Source of the DNA: Portulaca oleracea
Taxonomy: Eukaryota; Streptophyta; Magnoliopsida; Caryophyllales; Portulacaceae
DNA length: 64,000 nucleotides
Assembly: GCA_029582165.1 (NCBI GenBank)
Contig: CM055889.1
Span: 9,818,341 to 9,882,340, forward strand
Direction: 5' to 3'
Shown here one piece after another: positions 1 through 10,888 of this stretch (its first letter is position 1; the number at the start of each line of letters is the position of its first letter). The position numbers were made by a program, and so were the translations under genes. The notes under the pieces were generated by a model, which saw nothing but the letters and a program-made list of their open reading frames with translations, had not been told where the DNA came from and did not search any database.

Positions 1-1411
1 ACCACTTAAAGGTTTTTGGATGTCTATGCTATGCTAGTACTCTTAAACATGGAAGAGATAAATTCCAAGAAAGAGCTGAAAAATGTGTCTTCTTGGGATA
101 TCCCCTAGGTAAAAAGGCATACAAATTATACTCCTTGGACAGCCACAAGATTCTTGCATCTAGAGATGTTATATTTCATGAAAATATATTTCCCTTTCAA
201 AATAAAGAAAAACATGTCCTAGACTGCCCTGATCCCTCCTCTACTACTAATAATTCAACAATGATTCATGGTGAGCCTTTTCTCATGGATACTGTTTGAA
301 GAAGGGAACAATGAACAAAATATTGTTGAGGAAAACCAACAAATTTATCATGACAACACTATACAACCTGTTAGGAGATCTACCAGAATACATAAACCCC
401 CTACCTACTTGGATGATTATGCTTGTGTTTCTTCTATAACAAATTTACATTCTGAACCCAAGATTGTATCTGATGCCTCATCCAAAGATGTCAACTTCAC
501 CACTTACCTAGATTGCAATGAACCACAATCTTAGGAAGAAGTTGCTTTCCATCCGGGTTGGAGGAAAGCTATGGATAAGGAACTAAAAGCCTTATCTGAC
601 ACCAACACTTGGGAAATTGTGTCCTTACCAAAAGGGAGAAAACCCATTGTTAGCAAATGGGTTTTCAAAGTTAAACATAAGGCAGATGGGAGTATAGAAA
701 GATTGAAGGCCAGGTTAGTTATAAAAGGGTTCACTCAAAAGCCTGGGATAGATTATAGTGAAACTTACTCCCCTGTAGTAAAAATGACAACCATCAGGGC
801 TCTCTTTGCTGTGGCAGTCAAGAAGGAATGGCCCATAAAGCAATTAGATGTGGATAATGCTTTCCTTCATGGAGATCTTCATGAAGAGATCTATATGAAA
901 ATTCCTCAAGGTGTTCACACCGATATTCCTAATGGTGTTTGCAAATTAAAGAAATATTTGTACGGATTGAAACAAGCCTCGAGGCAATGGTATGCCAAGT
1001 TGGCTGAGGTTTTGTATCATAGAGGATACAAACACTCAGAAAACGACTATTCTCTGTTTTACAAGAAAACTATTACTAACAGTGTGTATCTTGCAGTTTA
1101 TGTCGATGATGTTCTGATCACAGGGAATGATACAAAGGAAATTGAGGCCTTGAAGGATCATTTGTACAAAGCTTTCAAAATAAAGGTCCTAGGAGCTGCC
1201 AGGTTCTTTCTTGGGATGGAAATCATTGAGCTTCCAGAGGGGTTGGTGCTCTCACAAAGAAAATTTGTAAAGGAAGTTTTATCTGGATTTGGTAATGAAG
1301 ACATGAGAGCAACAGTTTCTCCCCTAGACATCAATGAGAAACTAGCACCTAATTTGGGAACACCCATTTCAGATCCATCCAAATATAGAAAATTGATTGG
1401 AAAATTAAACT

Positions 1412-1544
1412 TCCTAGTTTCTGTCCTTTGCAACCGGTCACTCTCCTTTTGAGGCAAATTATGGTGTCTTCTCTTTTCTACTTTTTATGGCAGGCAAGGA
1501 ACTTCGTGAGACCTTTTCGCACTATTGACGGCGTTGCTCCTAGT
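1412..1544. mobile_element. 126-bp insertion in the copia RT gene with 7-bp target duplication
   Basis: The RT reading frame is continuous up to LNFL and resumes with NTRLDIAFAVQHLS. Between these two points sits foreign sequence bounded by TCCTAGT at 1412-1418 and again at 1538-1544. The insert has no poly-A tail, no clear terminal inverted repeats and no ORF. The 7-bp duplication shows an insertion event. The class is unknown. Confidence 0.6.
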
Positions 1545-2070
1545 AAATACTAGACTTGATATTGCCTTTGCTGTGCAGCATTTAAGTCAATTCCTCAAGA
1601 ACCCCACAGATTCTCATTAGGCAGCTGCAATTCATGTCCTGCGAAACTTGAAAGGGAAATCAGACCTGGGAATTCTTGTGCACAAGGATGACGACTTCAG
1701 ATTACAAGGGTATAGCGACTCAGACTGGGAAGCATGCAGACACACAAGAAGGTCCATCAGTGGTTACGTGGTTTTTCTTGGTAAAACCTTAATTTCATGG
1801 AAGTCCAAAAAGCAACCTATAGTCTCCCTTTCATCAGGAGAGGCTGAGTATCGCAGCCTCAGAAGACTTGTTGCTGAGCTAGATTGGCTGAGTAGACTGC
1901 TTGATGAGATGCATGTTGACTCCATCACGCCTATCCCAATCAAATGTGACAGTGAGGCTGCTATCTACATCGCCAAGAACCCAGTCTACCATGAGCGAAC
2001 GAAGCATATTGAAATTGACTGTCATTTCATCCGGCTTAAATTGGCTGATGGACTGGTTTCCTTGAGCTAC

Positions 2071-3385
2071 TGATAAGTGCATTATTTGTACTTATTTCTA
2101 GGTGTTTTAGAAGCATATTCATGGTAGATTTAGGCCAAAAATGTGTTTAATCTTCCCCATTTCTCTATTTACGCTTGGTCTCTGCGTTTTTGGTATTGAT
2201 TTGCAGGTTCAAGGGCAAAAAGTCGATTTTAGGAGCAAATTTGGCAAGACCAAGGGTACCACGGGCATCAACTACTGTTGATCAGACCGTGGTACAAATT
2301 TCAGCAAGAAACGAGCAGAAAACGGCCAGGAAGCGCCAACCACGGGCTGTCCGTGGTGACCGCCACAGACCGGTGGCCGCTATTTCCTCGCTTTGGCGGT
2401 TATTTTTGCAGAGATAAAATGGGAAGAGAAGAAAAGCGCCGTTTATCATTCATTCTGGGCAGAAAAAGACAGAGCTCTTTGAGTAATTCACCACCAAAAC
2501 ATCTCCATCCATCAAGAATTAATCCGAAGAATTTGAAGAATTGGGATTCGAGAGGAAGCACGCAACACTCGTGAAGTAATTTCCGCCGGAGATTGAGAGA
2601 CTCTACGGAATTCATCCTAGTGTTTGCTTTACTCTTCTCATATTTCTTTCTTAGTTCTAGAATTGATTATCATGTTTAGGACATATTTCTTGTTTCCAAT
2701 GAATATTTGTGAGTAGATTTCGTTCTTTCTAGGGTTTTATGAACCAACATTATGGTGTTTGATTAGAATGTTTTAGTTTGTGCTTGAATTCTTGATTGAA
2801 TCAATAGAAGGTTGCGTTTTTCATGATTACGAACGTTCTTAAGGCCTTGGATGTTTGTAAATCTGAGATTAACCTGAGAAGTACCGAAAGGTGAATTAGG
2901 GGAATTGGATTACCAACCTATCTACCTAGGCTTACGAAAGTTGAAAAAGGAGTAGTAAACTAGGGAATCATTAGATAACCTGACTTTTTGAGACCTTCAA
3001 TTCTGATTAACCTGAAAGGCAGACGAAAGTTGTTGATTAGGTTGCTTAGAATAATTCTATTTAGCATCTAAAGGGCGATAGAATTCAGAGGTTGTCGATT
3101 CTTGATTCATTCGAGTTACTTTCTTGCGCATGCTTTAACTTGTCTTTCAGACCCTGTTGTTAGGTGAGTAAAACCCTGGAAATCTTCATCCATTGAATTA
3201 CCTAAAACTCATCTTTTCCTGTCGACCTTAGTTTTAGTTAGTTTGTTAGAGATCAACAAAAATCATCAAACCCGATTGGCTTAGCAATTAAGTAAAGGGA
3301 TAGTTCACTGCGTTACTAGACTAAGTCCCTGTGGGATCGACCTTGACATTGCTACAATAGTACCTGTGCGCTTGCGGCCCTGTCA
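2071..3385 (+). mobile_element. Solo LTR (gypsy, Athila/Tat-like) nested in the copia RNase H
   Basis: The insert starts TGATAAGTGC, ends GGCCCTGTCA and is flanked on both sides by GCTAC (2066-2070 and 3386-3390), a 5-bp target duplication. The copia RNase H frame reads across the empty site (GLVSLSY followed by TPTNEQ). No internal retroviral genes lie between the ends, so this is a solo LTR of 1315 bp. The phrase 'ccctgtgggatcgacc' near the 3' end is typical of long gypsy LTRs of the Athila/Tat kind. That family assignment is inference. Confidence 0.85.
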
Positions 3386-3501
3386 GCTACACTCCCACGA
3401 ATGAACAGTTAGCAGATATAATGACCAAAGCTTTACCTGGAAATAGGCACCTAGACACCCTTGGCAAATTGGGATTTTGTCACCCTCCAATTTGGGGAGG
3501 G

Positions 3502-3730
3502 TGTTAGAAATAGTGAATAAATTGTACTAGTTTCCAACTTCCTGTTTCTTGTTTTCTTTATCTTTCTTGGTTTGTTAGTTATGGGAAATTAGCTATATAT
3601 AACCTTCCTTCCCTTCATTTGCTGCAGAAGTTGAGAATATATTTTCAATCAATAAACATTATTCCTCTAAATCTCAGCTTCCTCTTTCTCTATCTTTTCC
3701 AGTTTCAACGTATTAGATTGGAATTTTACA
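3502..3730 (+). repeat. 3' LTR of the copia element
   Basis: It begins TGTTAGAAAT immediately after the purine-rich TTTGGGGAGGG tract and ends GGAATTTTACA, giving the expected TG...CA ends with a short TGT/ACA inverted repeat. It contains a TATA-like 'ctatatataa' near 3592. The 229-bp length fits small copia LTRs. The right edge is by eye only because the partner LTR is outside the window. Confidence 0.7.
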
Positions 3731-3827
3731 GTCTTGCACAAAACATTTATCATTTTTGTTTTCTAAAAATTGTATGTATTCATAATGATTGTATCTTCTT
3801 CCTTAGTGTATATCAAATTAGGTGAAA

Positions 3828-4215
3828 ATTCTACCATAGTTGAATTTTTTTTTCAACTATGACAGTTGAAAATTTTATAATCATTAATTTATCAAAAATA
3901 AACCACATATATTAAAAAGATTTGTATGTCACTAAAAGGGATTAACTATTGTAATAAGTTACTTTCATCAATATATTTTGATTTTGATTTTTTATGATGG
4001 AATTAATGGCATTTAATTTTTCAACTATGATAGTTGAAAAAGAAATCAATTTTGATAGAATTTCCTTCAAATATTAAATTTTGTAAAAAATTATATCTCA
4101 ACAAATAGAATTACTTATTGTAACAAGTTCTTTAATATATTAATTTTAATTTTCTTAAAAGTATATTTTAGAGTAATAATACATTTCAACTACCAATTTT
4201 CAACTATGGTAGAAT
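3828..4215. mobile_element. MITE-like element with internal palindromes
   Basis: The 17-bp ends ATTCTACCATAGTTGAA (3828-3844) and its exact reverse complement (4199-4215) bound about 390 bp of AT-rich DNA. Inside are two more palindromic copies of the same core ('tttcaactatgacagttgaaa') near 3851 and 4018. No coding capacity and no convincing target duplication were seen, so superfamily is not assigned. Confidence 0.55.
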
Positions 4216-4624
4216 CTCCCTTGGTTAAGTCCAGTCAAATTAGGGTTTGGTCCTACTTTGGAGATTGTAATTATTTTGTGTTTGGTAGAAGGGAAAATAT
4301 TTTCTAAGAAAAAAATTTCCCATTTTCTAATGTTTGGTACAAAATAGTTTGGGAAAACAGTTTTCAAAGAAAATTACTTTACTTTCCTCTAAAGGAAGGA
4401 AATTCACATTTAGTTGTTCAATCAATTTCCCAAAAAACTTTATAATATGATAAACATGATTATAAAAGTATAATAATAATTTTCAACTCCGATTTTTTTT
4501 TTATATATCTTACATCATATATAGTGACTATTGTTGGCATTTTTCATTGTTAAATCAAACTGGAATTTCAGGGCAAAATTAACTTTAATGGTTTGACTTG
4601 AAACTTTGAACGTAATACGATAGA

Positions 4625-4889
4625 GGCCGCATTCTTTCATGCGGTGGGATCATTTATGGTTCCACACCGCACCGCAAATTTTTATTTTCCACAACCCACT
4701 ATAACTTTCCATTTTCCTTTTTATAAATTAAAAGTGAAAACTTTTCAAATAAAAAATCAAAATTTTCACTTTATTTCTACCGACCATTATTTTCAAATTA
4801 AAATATATCAACCCAACTTCCGTTATTTCCACATCTCACCATACCACAACCAACCGCACCGCAATTGCATCGCGAAAAAGGATGAGGCC
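4625..4889. mobile_element. Tourist-like MITE (PIF/Harbinger type), copy A
   Basis: The ends GGCCGCATTCTTTCATGCGG and CGCGAAAAAGGATGAGGCC are imperfect inverses. A 3-bp AGA flanks both sides (4622-4624 and 4890-4892). The interior is rich in 'accgcacc' and 'caccacaacc' strings shared with copies at 4902 and 23103. No ORF. Confidence 0.6.
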
Positions 4890-4901
4890 AGAATAGATTA
4901 A

Positions 4902-5184
4902 GGCTTTGTTCTTTTATACGGTGTGGTACCACAACTCATCATACGTCTACTAAATATTCTTCCACATTTCACCACAGTTTACCACAATCATTATCCATAT
5001 ATCTTCTCACTTTTCTTTATCCTTACTTTTTTCCTCTACTTTTTACGTTCTTTTTCCTTATCTACCATATCAATCACACTTTCCACAAATTTTGCCATAT
5101 CATTCAACACTTTACCGCACTTTTCACAATTTCACCACACATCACCATTTTTGCATCTTACCAACCGCGCAAAAGAACATAACC
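4902..5184. mobile_element. Tourist-like MITE, copy B
   Basis: The left end GGCTTTGTTCTTTTATACGG and right end CCGCGCAAAAGAACATAACC are inverses. The flanking TAA occurs at 4899-4901 and 5185-5187, the target-site preference of PIF/Harbinger MITEs. It sits 12 bp from copy A. Confidence 0.75.
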
Positions 5185-6135
5185 TAAAAAAAACTCAAAC
5201 ATGAATTTTAGACTCCAAACATTTTTATCTGATAAAATATATCATCACATGTACCAACATTTTTTGCCTCTAAAACTAACTTAAACTTTAGAGAGAAATT
5301 CAATTTCAATGATTTTAATCAAACCTTTATGATATGGTAGGATGGGCTACAAAAAAACTCAAATAGGAAACTTCACTCGCAACATATATCGCCACTTATG
5401 TCGATGTTTCCTCACGAAGTCTAACTGATACTTAAAAGAAAAATACAATTTCAATGGTTTGGATCGGAAATTTATAATGCAATAAGATAAATTTTAAAAA
5501 AGCTTAAATATGAATTTTAAGTTCTAGATATTTTCATTTGTAACATATATCACCGCTTATGTAGACAATTTCAATTGTTAAAACTAAATGAAACTTATGA
5601 GCAAAATTCAATTTCAACGGTTTAAATCGAAACTTTATAATATGATAGGATAAATTTAAAAAGTTCAAATATAAATTTGAGCTTCAAATATTTTTATTTG
5701 CTAACATATATCGTCACTTATGTTGATATTTTCATCTCTAAAATAACTTAACTTAGTAATACAATTTAATTTCAAGAATTTGGATTGTAACTTTAAGTAC
5801 TATACGATAGATTAAAAAGTTTTAAATATAAATTTTTAACTTCAAATTATTTGCTTAATGTTATATATGACACATACATCATCATTTTTCAGAAAACAAT
5901 TTCCCTTCTACTAAACAAGGAAAAATTTGACATAGACAACTATTTTCGTTGGAAAATCATTTCTCATGAAAAACCATTTCCTTAGAAAATACTTTCCTTC
6001 CAACCAAACACACCCTAAATTATGTTTTGTTGGAGATTCCGAATTACGTTCCATACCTTATTGTTCAATGAATGTGGTCTTGTTCTTGTGAAAACTTTAA
6101 CGCATGTTTGATAAGGAAAAACACACCCTAACTTG

Positions 6136-6591
6136 TGTTGGGTTTGTTCCAAAATAACTCAAATATTTTTGACTCAATATTTGACAAGTTTCCTAAATTT
6201 GTTTGAATTTCAAGTTATTATCTCTATTAGGATGTTTTCTTTCCTAATTATATTTAGGCTAATTTTCTAATTGTAATAGCATTCTAAAAACTAGTTGTAC
6301 TTGGAGTGGGAGTTAAGTTAGATTTATAGGATGTTTATCCTTATAAATAGAGTTTTATTCACCTTGTAATATGTTTATCCTAGGAGAGATGTACGATGTT
6401 ATTTTCACATCTTCATCATTGTTTATCTCTAGATTGTGAGAATGTACAAGAGTTTATATTTTACCTCTTATAATATATCCTTTGTACTAGTGAATATTGG
6501 TCATTTCCCATGAGATTTTCCCAATTTGGATTTCCATGTAAAAATATTATCTCTCCTTTTATTATCTGTTCTTGCATAATTATTATCCTCA
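6136..6591 (+). repeat. Probable copia-type LTR fragment
   Basis: The segment begins TGTTGGGTTT, contains 'ccttataaatagag' (TATA-like) near 6350, and ends in 'gcataattattatcctca'. The composition and order look like a copia LTR, but there is no adjacent primer-binding site or target duplication. The last about 50 bp are repeated at 21531-21581, where the duplicated block begins. Boundaries are tentative. Confidence 0.4.
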
Positions 6592-7320
6592 ATCTTTATA
6601 ATCATCTTAATATTATCCTTCCACTGCATATATTGCTCTTATAACCCCCAGATATATGGTTAAAGTGTGGCTTAAAGGATTTGAAATATATTATCTAATT
6701 ATCAAAAGAAAAAGGGTAGATACAAAATTCATATTCAATGTTTTTAGTTATATCCTAAAATTTTGATCAAATATGTAAGTTGAAGTTCGTTCTTAAATTC
6801 ACTTCAAGCAATCTTCTGCTATTAAGAAGCAAACCAAGTAGTTGACAAGCTTGCTAAATTAGTTCTAGACAAGGAAGTTAATGAAATGAATCTTAATAAG
6901 CCTCCCACGGAAGTTCAATACTTACCCCACAAAGACCATACACGAGCCGGTGTCCTCTTTGCTCTATCATGGTTTTGAATTATGAATAATAGGGGGCTTC
7001 CCCCTCCTTTTCCATCAAAATAAATGAAAAAAAATATGGGGATCAAAATTCATATTTAACCTTTTTAATGGTATAGTACTCCCTTTGTTTCTTTTGATTT
7101 GTCTTTTGGAGGTGAAGGGGAAAACCAATATCACCAAAATCTATGCTTAATTAAAATAAAAATTTGGGATTGGTTCAGTGAATGTTAATGAATAAACAAA
7201 AAAGTAGTAATTAATATATTATTGGGATTGTAAAATGACAAATAATATGAAACGAAAAAAGTTAGCTAATAGTCAAAAAAAAAATGAACAAGGAAGTATC
7301 ATAAAGTTCCATCACAAACC
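6540..7320. repeat. Segmental duplication, copy 1, proximal part
   Basis: This stretch matches 21526-22085 in order. The shared landmarks are 'attatctgttcttgcataattattatc', the LINE RNase H remnant, 'gaattatgaataatagg', 'actccctttrtttctttt', and 'atcaccaaaat'. Small indels separate the two. The shared order of unrelated repeat fragments shows that the block was copied as a unit, not assembled twice. Confidence 0.75.
6826..6978 (+). pseudogene. LINE (L1-type) RNase H C-terminus fragment
   Basis: The frame reads EANQVVDKLAKLVLDK, then NKPPTEVQYLPHKD, then a stop at 6976-6978. This is the end of a plant L1 RNase H domain (known pattern: NxxADxLA, then PPxEV, then D-x-x-G). It is followed by a 3' untranslated 'ggcttccccctcc' and an A-rich tail near 7018. 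The same remnant, more decayed, is at about 21626-21845. Confidence 0.65.
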
Positions 7321-7365
7321 CAAGAGTTGAATTTCATTCGATCTTGAACTCCACGTTCTTACTGG

Positions 7366-7380
7366 CACTACAAGAAAAAT
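7366..7380 (+). mobile_element. CACTA transposon terminus
   Basis: CACTACAAGAAAAAT is the canonical end of plant CACTA (En/Spm) elements. I could not find the matching inverted end by eye, and no transposase is present, so the element is truncated or its other end is diverged. Confidence 0.5.
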
Positions 7381-8500
7381 GGCATCGGGCCCCACTCAAT
7401 TTTGACTTCCAAAGTCTAAATTTCGTTGGCCTATATCTAAGACGTTGAACATAATTTCTTTGCAAGTTTGACGCTCTATGATGTAGCTCTATGTTGTGTC
7501 CATGGAGGTAGCTTTTTTTTTTTAAATAGTCATTTTATTAACTGAAACTCAATTATAGTATACAGGTAGTCCTTTTTTTAGGTCAAAGCTATATTTTATG
7601 TTTTTCTTCTTCCTTGATCATCCACAAAAAAAAGAGAGAAGTAGAAAAATAGAACAAAAAAAAAAGAAAAAGAGAAAAGGGTGATTAGGGAGATTCAATT
7701 GAAAGTTCTGAAAGTCTTTGACCCATCTGAAGAAATTTGATGAGGTGTTCGATATTGATGAGGGAGAATTGAGTTCCTTGCTCAAATTTAGCAAGAAGGT
7801 GAGTTTAAAGTGATATTTTTTTAATATCAATCCAAGCATGACTCTTTAAACTCCTCATACCCATATATTACCACTTCTTTCCCCTAACCTAAACCTAATT
7901 ACAACCCTAAAAAGTCCTCTTGATTGTCACTTGTGTATTTACATACTAGCAGTGGAGAGCGAGATTCTTACCAAGCTTATGGTAGGTTGTTTCTTTGGGT
8001 CTGAATATGAGAAAAACCCACATGAACATTCAAATTTGAGTGTTTGAGCGTTCAATTTTTATCCTAAAGTGAGGTTTGCTCTTTTGACTAGCCTACGTCC
8101 ATAACCAACCGCGCATATTTGCATTCATCTTAAGTCTGTTGGCGGTTTTTCGCATCTAAAGTACTTGTTCTCTCTACTTAATTTCGAAAACTTCATTCTA
8201 TCTATTTTACACTGATTTTGTTCTCTTCCAGATTGATTTTGGTATTTGCTTGATGGATTGATGTGTTTGATTGATTAGCCTGAGGGGGTGTTTAATTGTA
8301 TTTGTAACCCTAACGCTAACCCTTTTTATTTTTTTTATTTCTTCTTTTTCCTTTTTCTTTCTTGAGTCTTTTCCTTTTTAATCTGAGTCTATTTTTTCTT
8401 TTCTTTTTCTTTCGCTTTTGTGGGTATAGTTGCTATAAACCCTCACGAGACCTTCCTCGTCCACTTGGGTTGCCAAGGGGTTTAAAGGGCTTGTTGCATA
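7381..8500. other. Intergenic, no gene recognised
   Basis: AT-rich with poly-T/poly-A tracts. The part after about 8420 ('cctcgtccacttgggttgcc', 'gcatacgctaaatgcaacc') looks like internal or LTR sequence of a gypsy element, but I see no ORF. The short minus-strand ORF at 7618-7839 is a low-complexity artefact. Confidence 0.4.
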
Positions 8501-8768
8501 CGCTAAATGCAACCGTGATTCCTACAAAAGTGAGTTAGAATAATTAGTTTATTTTTTTTCTTTGTTTTAGTTTGCTCAATGCAAGCAAACCTTTGTGTGG
8601 GAGTGTTGTTTGGTCTCGTTTCGAGCCAAATTTATATCATTTTATAAAGTGTTTTGCTTGTTTTAGCCCCTTAATTATATATGAGGTATGGTCTTTTTTT
8701 TTTGTAGGTTAAATCAAAGAAAAGCGGAAAAAGGGAATCAAAGAGCTGAAAAATCCAACACCTAGGGC

Positions 8769-9000
8769 GTAGCACTCGCTACGACAGCGGTAGCACCCGC
8801 TACGAGCAGAATAGAACAACGTAGCACCTGCTACGACAGAGATAGCACCCGCTACGAGCAGAACAGAACAGCGTAGCGCCTGCTACGACAGAGGTAGCGC
8901 TCGCTACATCAGTGGTGGCGCCCGCGACCTTCAAAATAGGAAATTGACGAAAGTTTTCCGCCGAAAGCGTAGCGCCCGCTACGATGGCCAGAAGAGGGTC
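8769..9000. repeat. Array of short GTAGC...GCTAC palindromes
   Basis: At least six units of the form GTAGC-(3-4 nt)-GCTAC follow one another, starting GTAGCACTCGCTAC at 8769. They are spaced by short linkers such as 'gacagcg' and 'gagcagaatagaaca'. Later units (gtggcgcccgcgac, gtagcgcccgctac) are variants. Each can form a 5-bp stem. GC content is far above the surroundings. Confidence 0.7.
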
Positions 9001-9617
9001 GCGCCCGCGAAAATCGGCCCAGTTCCGGAATTTTGCGGCGGCTGTGCTAGGGTTTTGGGGGGTTTTTATTATTTTCTTTTCCCTAATTCTTTTCTATATA
9101 AACCATATGATATTTCATTAGAGAGGATCTTAGTTTCATCTTTCCTTAGTTTTACTTGGTTTTATTTTCTAGTTTTTACTTAGGTTTATTTTAATGGCTT
9201 AGTTCTTAGTTTCTTTAAGTTTTCTTTAAACATATGATTGTAAGTTACATTCTTCCAAGATTAATGCAATTCTTTTCTTCAAGTTCTTGTTTTCTTTCGG
9301 TTCTTGTCTTTCAATTTCATTAGTATTAGTTCCACAAAAATCCAATTTTTAGTGAAGAGGAGGATTAAGATTCCTCGAATTCTCCCTTCAGGTGAGGATT
9401 CGAGCAGTCTTAGTAATCTGAATCACGCTTTTTCTTGTTTGTTCGGGAGAAGATTCGTGATTAAAGATTCAAGATTTCAAGATTCAAGATTTAAGATTAG
9501 AACAATGCATCCTATGTATAATTTCTTTTCCTTAATTTCAGTAATTAATTCAGTTTTTACATTCTTCGTTCTTGAGTGTTTTTAATGACTTTCTTGATTA
9601 TGCTCTTGTTTTCTTGC

Positions 9618-10033
9618 TTTCTAGTTTAGTTTCTTTACTTAGGTTTTGATTTCTTGTTCTTGTTTTCAATTCATAATTAGTTTAGTTTAATTATTTACTG
9701 TTTCCTGCCATTTGAAAACCTTTACCAGACCAATTTCTTGAAAACCTAACACATCATCCCTGTGGATACGACAACCCTTACTTCTTAAAACCCAATTTCT
9801 ACAACCGAACGCAAGTACCCTTCTTTTTCTAGTTTAGTTTCTTTAGTTAGGTTTTGATTTCTTGTTCTTGTTTTCAATTCATAATTAGTTTAGTCTAATT
9901 ATTTACTGCATCTTGCAATTTGAAAACATTTACCATACCAATTTCCTGAAAACCTAACACACCATCCCTGTGGATACGACAACCCTTACTTCTTAAAACC
10001 CAATTTCTACAACCGAACACAAGTACCCTTCTT
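9618..10033 (+). repeat. Tandem duplication, unit 208 bp, two copies
   Basis: 9618-9825 and 9826-10033 are nearly identical. Both run from 'tttctagtttagtttcttta' through 'ccctgtggatacgacaaccc' to 'gtacccttc'. The few differences are mostly single bases, so the event is fairly recent. Confidence 0.85.
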
Positions 10034-10347
10034 TTTGTGGTAATAATTTCTGGGGGACATTTGACTTTTTAAATTTACAAATTAGTCCTTGTATTATTTA
10101 ATCTTTTATTTTTTATCCGTCAAAAATTAAGTAGACTTAATTAGTGATTACAATATGAGTTATAAAATGAAATGGATATGAGTTGCGCTTGATCTAAAGA
10201 TGATGTGGTTGAATTGAGATTAGCCAACTTTGTAAATTGGAAGTCAAAGAACGCCAGAGATCCAACACAACTACGTTCAGATATTAGTCAAAATTCTCTA
10301 GTTCAGTTTAATTGTTTTTGCTAAGCATGGTGAGCTTATAACTATTT

Positions 10348-10888
10348 AAAAAAGGATTTTTTGATGATAATATACCTACCTCTGGGGATGTTGGATTGTA
10401 ATATACCAACCTTTATACCAATGTGACATTATTATACCAACAGTAACTCAAGGGATGGTTAATCGGTCTCTATGGTGAAGTGGCTGACGAAGGGAAAAAA
10501 AACTATCTCAAGCCAAAAACCTCGTTAATCCATTCGTTTTTCTCACTAACCCACATTACAAGACATTGGTTGGTTGTGTGCCACGTCAATATGAAGACCG
10601 GTTCACCACCCCCTTAGCCACTATTTTAGGGCTGATTTTTTTTAACGTGGTTAATGAGAAAAACGGAAGAGTTAACAGGGTTATTAGGCAAGGGGCGGTT
10701 GTTTTCCCTCCACCTGTCACGTTAGAATAGAGACTATTTAACCAATCACCACCTCCTTAGTCATTGTTGGTACAATAATCTCATATAAATATAAAGGTTA
10801 GGGATATTGTTATCCAATAACAAAGATCGGTATATTACAATCCAATACCCACATATATCGGTATATTGTCATTCAATATCCCTTTAAA
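10348..10888. mobile_element. Foldback/MITE element with about 60-bp imperfect inverted ends
   Basis: The left arm (10355-10415: 'ggat..ttgatgataatatacc...ggattgtaatatacc') is matched in inverse orientation by the right arm (about 10820-10885). The middle contains another inverse pair around 'ctctatggtgaagtgg' and 'gtgg..aatgag'. No ORF. Both arms end in A/T-rich 'tttaaa' that blurs the target site. Confidence 0.55.

Larger units (their letters stand above)
3..3507 (+). pseudogene. copia gag-pol polyprotein, 3' half, inactivated
   Basis: In frame from position 3 there is a copia integrase C-terminal stretch (FGCLCYAS, then KCVFLGYP, then SRDVIFHE). From about 535 comes the reverse transcriptase: the WKAM-like start, LKARLVIKGFTQ, the QLDVDNAFLHG segment and the catalytic YVDDVLITG box near 1100-1125. 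RNase H follows at about 1648-2068, with SDSDWEA, the SLSSGEAEY segment and the HIEIDCHFIR segment. The last part of RNase H (TPTNEQLADIMTKAL) resumes at 3391 after the nested LTR and ends in WGGC and a stop at 3505-3507. This piece would have supplied strand transfer, cDNA synthesis and RNA degradation. The breaks listed for the parent element make it non-functional. Confidence 0.9.
1..3730 (+). mobile_element. Ty1/copia retrotransposon, 3' portion, decayed
   Basis: The window opens inside a copia polyprotein. It reads on through the integrase C-terminal region, reverse transcriptase and RNase H to a polypurine tract (about 3493-3501) and a short 3' LTR. The 5' part lies outside the window, so length and target duplication cannot be judged. 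The coding frame is broken by a frameshift near 270-300, a stop at 532-534, a 126-bp insertion at 1419-1544, a stop near 1618 and a 1.3-kb solo LTR at 2071-3385. The element is dead but its order of domains is clear. Confidence 0.93.
4550..5880. repeat. Degenerate tandem repeat, unit about 147-161 bp
   Basis: Units carry an 'aacatatatc...cactta' segment at 5234, 5381, 5542, 5703 and 5860, preceded by 'aaactttataatatgata(g)gata' and 'ttcaatttcaa(tg)gtttggat'. A further unit at about 4560-4900 is split by two MITEs. If the MITEs are removed, that unit lines up with the others, so the array is older than the insertions. Confidence 0.65.
4278..6011. mobile_element. 1.7-kb non-coding element with about 38-bp terminal inverted repeats
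   Basis: The left end (GTGTTTGGTagaaGGGAAA, 4278 onward) is the imperfect inverse of the right end (TTTCCttccAACCAAACAC, to 6011). The match extends through 'attttctaag'. The interior is a degenerate tandem array with two Tourist-like MITEs inside it. There is no transposase ORF. This could be a non-autonomous Mutator- or hAT-like element, or a satellite-bearing foldback element. Confidence 0.5.
8510..10036 (+). mobile_element. Gypsy-like LTR fragment with hairpin array and internal tandem duplication
   Basis: The segment resembles the long LTR at 2071-3385 in plan: a GC-rich repeated phrase, then a TATA-like 'tctatataaacc' near 9093, then a T-rich leader, then 'ccctgtggatacgacaaccc'. It has no clean TG...CA ends. 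The 3' portion is duplicated in tandem. Family assignment is by resemblance only. Confidence 0.45.

Noticed and set aside
8769..9000. CRISPR-like regularly spaced palindromic repeats
   Set aside because: The spacing is irregular, the spacers are near-identical to each other, and the context is a plant LTR. It is a palindromic simple repeat, not CRISPR.
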